From the NCBI GenBank assembly GCA_025350445.1, contig JANXXV010000925.1:1-14861 (forward strand): a stretch of DNA of 14,861 nt, given 5' to 3'. Source of the DNA: Bryobacteraceae bacterium (GTDB lineage: Bacteria > Acidobacteriota > Terriglobia > Bryobacterales > Bryobacteraceae). A program made the translations under genes and the position numbers. Positions 7,595 to 13,691 of this stretch are shown piece by piece (the first letter of the stretch is position 1; each line of letters opens with the position of its first letter). The notes under the pieces were generated by a model. It was given only the letters and a program-made list of their open reading frames with translations, did no database searches and was not told where the DNA came from.

Positions 7595-8014
7595 GGTTTT
7601 GGAAACTCCAGAGTGGCACGCGCAAGGGTATAGATCAAATGAATCTTCGATGAATCCACCGTGTTGCGTAATGCTACTTCCCGCGGTTTGCCGCTTTCGG
7701 ATGGAATTTAGCGCCGATTGAGGACGGCTGCCCCGGTGGCACACGCATCAAAACCGGCTGCACGCCGGCGACGACGATGCCGGCCAGTGCGCGGCTGGTT
7801 CACAGCGCAAGTTCAGATCCTCAGCGCCATGATGCTTGCGGACCGGCCCAACACGCTTTTGAAGACCGCCATCTGCATCCATCCCACCTTGGTTGGGGGT
7901 TTCTTCGGTCTGATAGAAGATGTGAAGCCGGCCTGATCTACAATCGCCGCAACGGCCCAAACAATCCCCTTGACGACTATCACGGATTGCAATATGCTTA
8001 TTGCTGATTGCAAT
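7595..8014. other. 420-nt divergent intergenic region
   Basis: No gene recognised. It separates the leftward phosphatase from the rightward XRE operon. Its contents are: a weak candidate promoter for the phosphatase (TATACC, complement of 7627-7632, with a poor -35 TTCATC 16 nt upstream); an imperfect stem-loop at 7754-7798 built around GCCGGC (7764-7769 and 7779-7784); a small hairpin CCCACC-TTG-GTTGGG near 7884-7898; and the XRE promoter/operator at its right end. Open frames across it on both strands give no recognisable protein. Confidence 0.6.
7970..7998 (+). promoter_or_regulatory. sigma70-type promoter of the XRE-NfeD-flotillin-PspA operon
   Basis: TTGACG (7970-7975), a 17-nt spacer, and TATGCT (7993-7998) are close to the sigma70 consensus. 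Transcription would start near 8005, leaving only about 10 nt before the ATG at 8015. No Shine-Dalgarno fits in that leader, so the first gene may be translated from a nearly leaderless message. Confidence 0.65.
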
Positions 8015-8017
8015 ATG
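7985..8017 (+). promoter_or_regulatory. candidate autoregulatory operator: duplicated GATTGCAATATG
   Basis: GATTGCAATATG occurs exactly at 7985-7996 and at 8006-8017. Each copy contains the palindrome ATTGCAAT (7986-7993, 8007-8014), and the centres are 21 bp apart, two helical turns, so two dimers could bind the same face. A further half-site, TATTGC (7999-8004), lies between them. The first copy covers the -10 element and the second the start codon, which fits repression by the XRE protein encoded just downstream. That the XRE protein binds here is inference. Confidence 0.6.
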
Positions 8018-8518
8018 ACGCTGGGAGAAAAAGTCAGGTACCTGCGGGAAGTGGAGGGAGCGCTCCGCGGCCTGGGCCGTGAAATGACGCAGCTCGAAGT
8101 GATTCGAGCCCTCAAGAAAGATCAAAAGAAGAGCATCAGCCAGTCTTATCTGTCGCAGATTGAAAGTGGAGCCCGGCCCCATCTCACCGATTCCACCCGC
8201 ATGCTGCTGGCGAAATTCTTCAAGGTGCATCCGGGGTATCTGGTGAACGATCCGGAGGGCTATCACACGGAGCTGATGTCCGATGTGAGGGCGTCCGAGG
8301 ACACGCTGGATCTCTGGTTGATCAATGGCGCGGAGCGGTTCCAGCGCGATCCGCGCGTGAGCCGGGCGCTGTTAAGTCTGGCGCGGCACGAAGACACCCG
8401 GCGCTGTTTGATTTTGATGGACGCGATTTTGGAAGTCCCCGACTTAGCCGACCGGCTTCTGCACGTTTTGAATCCGGCGCGGTTGGACAACGGGAGGCAA
8501 ACGTATGACTTGGTCTGA
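8015..8518 (+). CDS. XRE-family HTH transcriptional regulator
   Basis: A 167-residue DNA-binding protein. The HTH is at about residues 3-70: LGEKVRYLRE (helix 1), MTQLEVIRAL (helix 2) after a short insertion, and SQSYLSQIESGARPHL (recognition region, 42-57), then TRMLLAKFFKVHPGYL. The C-terminal half (about 85-160) is helical with no ligand domain I recognise. I chose the ATG at 8015 because MTLGEKVRYLRE is a normal start for this fold and because an upstream in-frame TTG (7970) lies in the -35 hexamer. No ribosome site is visible. It overlaps the next gene by 14 nt. Position and the repeats over its own promoter suggest it controls this operon and itself. Confidence 0.85.
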   Translation: MTLGEKVRYLREVEGALRGLGREMTQLEVIRALKKDQKKSISQSYLSQIESGARPHLTDSTRMLLAKFFKVHPGYLVNDPEGYHTELMSDVRASEDTLDLWLINGAERFQRDPRVSRALLSLARHEDTRRCLILMDAILEVPDLADRLLHVLNPARLDNGRQTYDLV

Positions 8519-9122
8519 ATTCTATTTATTGTGCTTTTTTGTAGGCTTTCTCTTCAGCCTGGTGTCGATGGTTTCGGGACACGTGCACCTGCATTTCCAC
8601 CATGGCGGAGGAGGCCATGCCCATAAGGGCGGCCACCGGCACTCAAACGGAGGCGGCGAAGTCTCACCGTTCAACTTTGGCACGGGCGCCGCATTTCTGG
8701 CCTGGTTCGGTGGCGCCGGATATTTGGCGACGGCCTATTACCGCACCTGGGTAGGCACGGCGTTGATTATCGCGTTGCTCAGCGGGCTCGCCGGAGCCTC
8801 CATCGTATTCTGGTTTCTGGCGAAGGTCCTGATGGGCCGCGAAGAGCATTTAGATCCGGCCAATTACGAGATGGTAGGCGTGCTGGGAACTACTAGTGGT
8901 TCTATCCGCAAAGGCGGCACCGGTGAAATCCTGTTCTCGCAGGAAGGCTCCCGGCGAGCCGCCGCGGCGCGCAGCGAAGATGGCAACCCCATTCCGCGCG
9001 GCGTGGAAGTGGTAGTGACACGGTATGAGAACGGCATCTCGTACGTGCGGCGATGGGAGGAACTGAAAGCCGCCTCGGACGCGATGAGTAGTGAAAAAAA
9101 GGATAGGGACATTTCCCAATAA
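8505..9122 (+). CDS. NfeD/YuaF-like membrane protein with histidine-rich loop
   Basis: A 205-residue protein with membrane segments at about 6-24, 57-77 and 80-108, then a soluble C-terminal region (about 120-190) with VGVLGTTSGSIRKGGTGEI and GVEVVVTRYENGISYVRRWEE, fitting the OB-fold of NfeD/YuaF proteins. These partner SPFH proteins, and the flotillin follows directly. Between helices 1 and 2, residues 25-51 form a Gly/His loop with nine histidines in 21 residues (HVHLHFHH, HAHKGGHRH), which could bind Zn, Ni or Cu; B. subtilis YuaF lacks this as far as I recall. The start is firm: GGGAGG lies about 8 nt before the ATG, inside the end of the XRE gene. The C-terminal tail is charged. Confidence 0.8.
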   Translation: MTWSEFYLLCFFVGFLFSLVSMVSGHVHLHFHHGGGGHAHKGGHRHSNGGGEVSPFNFGTGAAFLAWFGGAGYLATAYYRTWVGTALIIALLSGLAGASIVFWFLAKVLMGREEHLDPANYEMVGVLGTTSGSIRKGGTGEILFSQEGSRRAAAARSEDGNPIPRGVEVVVTRYENGISYVRRWEELKAASDAMSSEKKDRDISQ

Positions 9123-9129
9123 GCGAATT

Positions 9130-10563
9130 ATGGATATCTCAATGAATGTGATTGTGATCGCAACGTTGATGGTTTTCACCGTCATCTTTTTGATGGCGAT
9201 GTTTGCGAATCTGTACCGCAAGGCCGGTCCGCACGAAGCTCTCGTAGTTTACGGTTTCCGCGGTACACGGATCGTGAAAGGCAGAGGCGTGGTGATCTTT
9301 CCGATGGTGGAAACCTACCGTCTGCTTTCGCTGGAGCTGATGTCGTTCGACGTCGCTCCGGAGAAAGACTTGTATACCCGCCAAGGCGTTTCGGTGACGG
9401 TGGAAGCGGTGGCGCAAATCAAAGTGAAGTCCGACCCGGAGTCGATTCAGACAGCGGCCGAACAATTTCTTACCAAGCGTCCCGAAGAGCGCGAAGGGCT
9501 GATCCGACTGGTGATGGAAGGCCATCTGCGCGGCATCATCGGCATGCTCACGGTGGAAGAGATCGTGAAAGAACCGGAGATGGTGGGTGACCGCATGCGC
9601 ACTAATAGCGCGGGCGATATGAACAAGATGGGGCTCGACGTAATCTCGTTCACCATCAAGGAAGTCCGCGATAAGAACGACTACATCGCCAACATGGGCC
9701 GTCCGGACATCGCCCGCGTAAAACGCGATGCCGATGTGGCGGCGGCGGAGGCCGAGCGCGATACTGCCATAAAACGCGCGGAGGCGATGCGCGCGGCCGC
9801 GGTGGCCAAGTCGCAGGCCGATCAGGAGCGCGTGATTGCGGAAACCTTGTCGCTTGCCGCGCAGGCCGAATCGCAGCGCAATCTGGACATCAAGCGCGCG
9901 CAGTATCTGGAGACCGTAAAGAAGCAACAGGCGCAGGCGGACAAGATCTATGAAATTCAGACCAACGTCATGCAGCAGCAGGTGGTGGCGGAGGCGGTGA
10001 AAATCCGCCAGATCGAGAAAGAGGCGGAAGTGAAGGTACAGGAGGCCGAAATTCTGCGCCGCGAAAAAGAGCTGATCGCCACTGTTCTGAAAGGCGCCGA
10101 GATCGAACGCAAACGCGTAGAGACAATCGCCGCCGGTGAGCGTCAAAAAATGATATCCGAAGCGGAAGGCCGGTCCATTGCCATCCGCACGCAGGGCGAA
10201 GCCGAAGCCGAGATCATCTTCAAAAAGGGCGAGGCCGAAGCAAAGGCCATGAACCTGAAGGCCGAGGCTTATCAGGAATGGAACCAGTCGGCGGTGATCG
10301 ATAAGTTGATCGGCAGTCTGCCGGAAATCGTCAGGGCGCTTGCCTTGCCGCTTTCGCAAATCGACAAGGTGACCATCGTATCCACCGGCAATGGGAACGA
10401 TGCGGGTATCCACAAACTGACCGGCGATATCACTGCGATGGCCGCCCAGGTACCTGCGCTTTTTGAGACGCTGTCGGGCATGCAGATGTCCGAACTGTTC
10501 TCGAAGGTGCGTGGCATTGGCGATAAGCCGCCAAGAATCGACGGCCAGAGCGGCTCCGTCTAA
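9130..10563 (+). CDS. flotillin-like SPFH protein (YuaG/FloT type)
   Basis: A 477-residue membrane-anchored scaffold. One N-terminal hydrophobic segment (about 5-28, VIVIATLMVFTVIFLMAMF) is followed by the SPFH domain (about 30-200; GPHEALVVYG, GRGVVIFPMVETY, GLDVISFTIKEVRD). About 205-390 is the long flotillin coiled coil with Glu-Ala repeats (AEAERDTAIKRAEAMRAA, GEAEAEIIFKKGEAEAKA). The C-terminal part includes AVIDKLIGSLPEIVRALALPL, as in FloT. Length is close to B. subtilis FloT (about 509). Flotillins cluster in membrane microdomains and influence fluidity and complex assembly. The start is uncertain: I prefer the ATG at 9130, 7 nt past the NfeD stop. A GTG at 9091 would overlap that gene, and an ATG at 9142 leaves the membrane segment intact. 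None has a strong ribosome site. Confidence 0.9.
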   Translation: MDISMNVIVIATLMVFTVIFLMAMFANLYRKAGPHEALVVYGFRGTRIVKGRGVVIFPMVETYRLLSLELMSFDVAPEKDLYTRQGVSVTVEAVAQIKVKSDPESIQTAAEQFLTKRPEEREGLIRLVMEGHLRGIIGMLTVEEIVKEPEMVGDRMRTNSAGDMNKMGLDVISFTIKEVRDKNDYIANMGRPDIARVKRDADVAAAEAERDTAIKRAEAMRAAAVAKSQADQERVIAETLSLAAQAESQRNLDIKRAQYLETVKKQQAQADKIYEIQTNVMQQQVVAEAVKIRQIEKEAEVKVQEAEILRREKELIATVLKGAEIERKRVETIAAGERQKMISEAEGRSIAIRTQGEAEAEIIFKKGEAEAKAMNLKAEAYQEWNQSAVIDKLIGSLPEIVRALALPLSQIDKVTIVSTGNGNDAGIHKLTGDITAMAAQVPALFETLSGMQMSELFSKVRGIGDKPPRIDGQSGSV

Positions 10564-10575
10564 ATAAGGGAAGGC

Positions 10576-10599
10576 GGGGCGCGTTGCAAAGCGCGCCCC
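10576..10599 (+). other. GC-rich hairpin between flotillin and pspA
   Basis: GGGGCGCG (10576-10583) pairs perfectly with CGCGCCCC (10592-10599) across an 8-nt loop. It sits 12 nt past the flotillin stop and 34 nt before pspA. No U-run follows, so it is more likely an mRNA-stabilising or processing hairpin, or a partial attenuator, than a full terminator. Confidence 0.55.
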
Positions 10600-10633
10600 A
10601 CCGGTTTGAAACGACTGATAGAGGTGAACACAA

Positions 10634-11299
10634 ATGGCACTACTAGAGCGGGTATCGACGTTAGTTCGTGCGAATCTGAATGACTTGATCGACAAAGCCG
10701 AAAATCCGGAGAAGATGATCAAGCAGGTGATTCTGGACATGCAGAATCAGTTGATGCAGGTGAAGACACAGGTAGCGATTGCGATTGCGGATCAGCACCT
10801 GTTGTCGAAAAAGCAAAAGGAAAACGAAGCGGCCGCGGTGGAATGGGTGCGCAAGGCGGAGCTGGCGGTGGAGAAGAAACAGGACGACCTGGCGCGCCCC
10901 GCCATTGACCGCTCCCTCAGCTATCGCCAGATGGCAGCGGGTTTTCTGCAGCAGCTCGACGATCAGAGCCAACAGGTGGAGAACCTGAAGACCGCGTTGC
11001 ATCAGTTGGAACTGAAACTATCGGAAGCGCAAGCGAAGAGCGATCTTCTGATTGCGCAGCACCGCCGCGCAAGGGCATTGGGGAAGGCAACCGACGCGCG
11101 GGCAGCCATGGGCGGCGCATCCCATGCGGCAACGTTTGACCGCATGCGGGATAAGGTGTTGCGGACCGAGGCCATCGCCGGCGCGAAGGCCGAACTGGCG
11201 GGCGATTCCTTGCATGACAGGTTGCTCGCCTTGGGCAAAGACGACGAGATTGAAATGGTGCTGCAACAGATCAAGACGCGAAAGGGAATCACCGGCTAG
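10634..11299 (+). CDS. pspA: PspA/IM30-family membrane-stress protein
   Basis: A 221-residue, almost wholly helical protein, matching E. coli PspA in length (222). The start MALLERVSTLVRANLNDLIDKAENPEKMI is diagnostic: an amphipathic membrane-binding helix, then the alpha1-alpha2 hairpin. The long coiled coil (about 25-150; LQQLDDQSQQVENLKTALHQLELKL) and the later FDRMRDKVLRTEAIAGAKAEL also match the family. ESCRT-III-like PspA oligomers bind stressed membranes and limit proton leakage. The ATG has a good ribosome site (GAGGTGA, about 7 nt upstream). The gene is last in the operon and converges with the LTxxQ gene 1 nt beyond, with no terminator visible. Confidence 0.93.
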   Translation: MALLERVSTLVRANLNDLIDKAENPEKMIKQVILDMQNQLMQVKTQVAIAIADQHLLSKKQKENEAAAVEWVRKAELAVEKKQDDLARPAIDRSLSYRQMAAGFLQQLDDQSQQVENLKTALHQLELKLSEAQAKSDLLIAQHRRARALGKATDARAAMGGASHAATFDRMRDKVLRTEAIAGAKAELAGDSLHDRLLALGKDDEIEMVLQQIKTRKGITG

Positions 11300-11300
11300 A

Positions 11301-11894
11301 CTACGGTATGCTGCCGCTGAAGTCGCCAACCCGTATGACGGCAGTTGGTAGAGATGGCTGCTGGCACCCGGGCAGCATTGCGGGCGAAAGAAAACCTGTC
11401 GTATTGAACCACTGTGCTCCAAAGGGAGAGTATGGCGCAGGCGGCGCAAACAGCCCCGCGTTCTGCGCTTCACTGATGATCGGAAACAGCTTGTAGGCAT
11501 CGTCCAAGAGTTTCAGCTTTGCCTTTTGAGCATCCGTCAACACTCCAAGATTCCGGTCCTGCGCGGCGATGCTTTCGTCGCGAACGTTGCGGCAAATGGA
11601 TTCGATTTCGGCATACCGGATTCCCAGCGCCGCCGGATCCAGCGGGCTCCTCGCCGTTTCCACCCGGATTTCAGACTGCACCTGGAACATCCGCTGCTGG
11701 CGCTGCGCCACCAACTGGCCGTAGTCGTTCAGGTTAAGCACGATTTGTAATAGCTGTGCATCCGTCAGGCCGAGGTACGCCTTGACCTGTTGGAATGGGG
11801 GCTGCGGTATGGGGCCGGGAATGATGATTTGCGCCTCGCAGCAGATGCCACCGGACAACAGTAGAAATGCGACGGACAAAGGAATGCGTCTCAT
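11301..11894 (-). CDS. periplasmic LTxxQ (Spy/CpxP-like) protein
   Basis: A 197-residue exported protein. The N-terminus MRRIPLSVAFLLLSGGICCEAQ is a signal peptide. The mature part is helical and carries two LTxxQ motifs, LTDAQ at 43-47 and LTDAQ at 119-123, the mark of the Spy/CpxP superfamily of periplasmic chaperones and stress sensors. The tail beyond about residue 140 is Pro/Gly-rich with aromatic residues and looks unstructured. The ribosome site is weak. It is convergent with pspA (1-nt gap). Assignment rests on the paired motifs and predicted helices only, and overall similarity to Spy is low. Confidence 0.7.
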   Translation of the reverse strand: MRRIPLSVAFLLLSGGICCEAQIIIPGPIPQPPFQQVKAYLGLTDAQLLQIVLNLNDYGQLVAQRQQRMFQVQSEIRVETARSPLDPAALGIRYAEIESICRNVRDESIAAQDRNLGVLTDAQKAKLKLLDDAYKLFPIISEAQNAGLFAPPAPYSPFGAQWFNTTGFLSPAMLPGCQQPSLPTAVIRVGDFSGSIP

Positions 11895-11941
11895 AGCCTG
11901 AGTTTACCCTCTTAGAGTACCGAACAGTTTTTCGATCTTCC

Positions 11942-12692
11942 GAAATCCAACCGGGATCCGTACGCTTAACGCTAGAGCCACTCGATGAAGTGCCCGCCGG
12001 CAGACTCGGCGGCTTTGGCTATGTAAACCCGTCCGATGGCGGGCGTGTTCGCTCCGGCACTGCCGGCTTCTGCTACGGTCGCAATGACGATAATGGAGAC
12101 GTCTTCAAGGCGGATGCGTTCGCCAGCCGGTCGCTGTTCGACCTGTACTCGAAAATTACGGTTTTCCTGAAATATCCCTTCAATTGGGACGCCATACAGC
12201 AGTACGATTCGCGCCTTCAGGAAGGCGTCTGCGGTTTCGAAACAAAGGCATCGGTACAACTCACCCGCAATTCACCCTTCAACGGCGGGATTGCGAAAGT
12301 AGCCAAAACATTTTACCGTGGAACATTTCCGCGCATCTGTGTGGATAGCGCCGCACTCCACCGCAAACGCCGGACTCACGCTGGCAGATTGGCATGGATC
12401 GAATGGCTCTCCGCGGATGCGTGCCATCAATCGCTACCGCCTGGACGGCGAAGATCCTTCGATCGTTGCCAGCGGCCACCCGGTTCTCGATTTTGGCATG
12501 CCACGGCGCATCTATCGCGGCGTGGAGTTCAAGCTGACCGTGGATAACATGACCAATCGCGCCTACTGCCAGACGGAGAACTATTCCGAATCCCGACTGT
12601 CGGGCCAGGATGCCTTGGCGCGAATCCACGCCACGCCAGGCTATCCCCTTACTGTGAAGGCCGGCTTTACGTTTCGCCTGCGCGGCCAATAA
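11942..12692 (+). pseudogene. decayed TonB-dependent receptor (frameshifted, internally deleted)
   Basis: Two pieces of an outer-membrane receptor lie in different frames. The first (frame of 11972) reads LEPLDEVPAGRLGGFGYVNPSDGG, then SRSLFDLYSKITVFL and AIQQYDSRLQEG, the post-plug/early-barrel stretch of this receptor type. The second (frame of 12318) reads AGLTLADWHGSNGS, AINRYRLDGEDPSIVASGH, FKLTVDNMTNRAY and RIHATPGYPLTVKAGFTFRL, ending in an aromatic-poor but typical barrel C-terminus before the TAA at 12692. The shift falls near 12260-12310. The signal peptide and plug are absent, and a few hundred residues of barrel between the pieces are missing. There is no usable start upstream. 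Open frames of 185 and 124 residues exist but neither is a plausible full protein. Confidence 0.75.
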
Positions 12693-12724
12693 AAATACGT
12701 CTTTGAATCACCAAGCCATTCAGC

Positions 12725-12780
12725 AATCCCTTCCTCACGGCCGGGCCCGGTTAATTAGCAGCGACCGTGAGGGAAGGGTT
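12725..12780. terminator. long imperfect inverted repeat, possible bidirectional terminator or REP-like element
   Basis: AATCCCTTCCTCACGG (12725-12740) pairs with CCGTGAGGGAAGGGTT (12765-12780), with one or two bulged bases, around a 24-nt loop. The loop contains the perfect palindrome CCGGGCCCGG (12741-12750). It lies between the end of the TonB remnant (12692) and the stop of the leftward DUF697 gene (12807), so it could end transcripts from both sides. No clear U-run follows either arm. The long stem with a conserved-looking arm also fits a dispersed palindromic repeat. Confidence 0.5.
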
Positions 12781-12806
12781 GGATTCGCGAACATTCGCGC
12801 TGTTTC

Positions 12807-13673
12807 CTAAGCGGGCTGCTTGAAACGGTGGCTGTCAAGAAATGCCTTGGCGACCGACTTGCCATGCTCGTAGGCAGTCCCATAGGCCGCTTTGCGTTCT
12901 TCGCGCGAGTAGCCGTAACCGATCCGGTAGTATCGCTCCAATGACAGTCCCACCACATAAGTCCCTGCGTACGCTACCGCAGCTTTGGGAATCAATCCTC
13001 CACCCATAGGAATGTGCCCCACCAATTCCCTTGCCAGTGCGCGCCAGCCGAACGCGCCCGCCACCAGGGAAGCCATTTCAGCGCGCTGTTCCCGGTAGCC
13101 AATATTACGATCGCTGGCGCCGGCAATCTGAAACGCCATTCGTACCTGGTTCATCGTCAGGAACGCCGTGTCGGAGGCGAATTCCCCAACCGCCCAGGGC
13201 AGGGAAATGAACGGCAGAATGGAGGGTACGGCGGTGGCCAGGGAAAACAGCGCGTTCTCTTTAGATACAGTCTTGATAATCTGATTTACCACCGGATCGC
13301 GGAAAGGATAAAAATGCCGCGCGAGAGATAGCTGCAAGTCCGGATGCCGCTGAATGATCTCCCAAAGCACACGCTTCGGGTGATCGGGGTAGTAGACAAA
13401 TCCGCTCATCGGATGCGAGATGCCTTCTTCATACACTTCCAGCACGGGCGGCAGATTCGAATCGCCGGTGCGCTGCAACACGTGCCGCAGTTCGGCCCGT
13501 TTCCGCGGCGAAACCTCCGCCGGCGCAAAGAAGCTCTCCATCTCCTCATACATATTCGTCGTGGAAGCGTGGAGTGTGATCGATACCGGCCTCTCGGTGA
13601 TATCGCGGACGTCCTGCGGATTCAGATTCGAAATCGCGTCCTTCAACTGTTTGATCATTTGCGTTCCCATCAT
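12807..13673 (-). CDS. DUF697-like membrane protein
   Basis: A 288-residue protein. The first about 140 residues are soluble (VSPRKRAELRHVL, GFVYYPDHPKRVLWEIIQRHPDL). From about 145 on it has hydrophobic segments: LFSLATAVPSILPFISLPWAVGEF, then MNQVRMAFQIAGASDR, and AEMASLVAGAFGWRALARELVGHIPMGGGLIPKAAVAYAGTYVVG. The order of a Pro-rich hydrophobic segment, Q-x-RM-helix and GFGWR/PxGGGxIPKA resembles DUF697 (YcjF-type) domains, often linked to GTPases; no GTPase motif (GxxxxGK) is present here. Starts at 13673, 13670 or 13658 are possible; GGGA 6 nt before 13658 favours the shortest slightly. The upstream nuclease-fold gene stops 18 nt away, so they are probably one operon. Function unknown. 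Confidence 0.65.
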   Translation of the reverse strand: MMGTQMIKQLKDAISNLNPQDVRDITERPVSITLHASTTNMYEEMESFFAPAEVSPRKRAELRHVLQRTGDSNLPPVLEVYEEGISHPMSGFVYYPDHPKRVLWEIIQRHPDLQLSLARHFYPFRDPVVNQIIKTVSKENALFSLATAVPSILPFISLPWAVGEFASDTAFLTMNQVRMAFQIAGASDRNIGYREQRAEMASLVAGAFGWRALARELVGHIPMGGGLIPKAAVAYAGTYVVGLSLERYYRIGYGYSREERKAAYGTAYEHGKSVAKAFLDSHRFKQPA

Positions 13674-13691
13674 AAGTATTGGTTCCCCATG

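Noticed and set aside
7595..7744. 50-residue N-terminal extension of the phosphatase
   Set aside because: It would place a lipoprotein signal peptide internally. The ATG at 7594 starts directly at MKKLALLLLL.
7970..8014. Upstream TTG start for the XRE regulator
   Set aside because: The TTG is the -35 hexamer itself, so it would not be on the transcript; the extra residues are the translated operator repeat.
7748..8266. 172-codon leftward open frame across the intergenic region and the XRE gene
   Set aside because: It runs antisense to the HTH domain and through the promoter and operator, with no domain, no signal peptide and no ribosome site.
8505..9122. Zinc transporter, suggested by the histidine-rich loop
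   Set aside because: There are only three membrane segments, no CDF or ZIP motifs, and the C-terminal region and neighbour fit NfeD/YuaF.
10576..10599. Intrinsic terminator ending the operon before pspA
   Set aside because: The stem is strong but no U-run follows and pspA has its own good ribosome site only 27 nt later, so full termination is unlikely.
9139..10740. 533-codon open frame antisense to flotillin
   Set aside because: It exists because the Glu-Ala-rich coiled coil on the other strand leaves few stops in this frame. Its translation is His/Arg/Leu low-complexity with no recognisable domain, while the plus strand encodes an unmistakable SPFH protein.
11972..12259. 95-codon leftward open frame over the TonB remnant
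   Set aside because: It is antisense to recognisable receptor sequence, and its translation has no family resemblance or ribosome site.
11990..12547. 185-codon rightward open frame as an intact protein
   Set aside because: Only its first third matches a TonB receptor; the rest is the wrong frame of the receptor's C-terminus, so it is part of a pseudogene.
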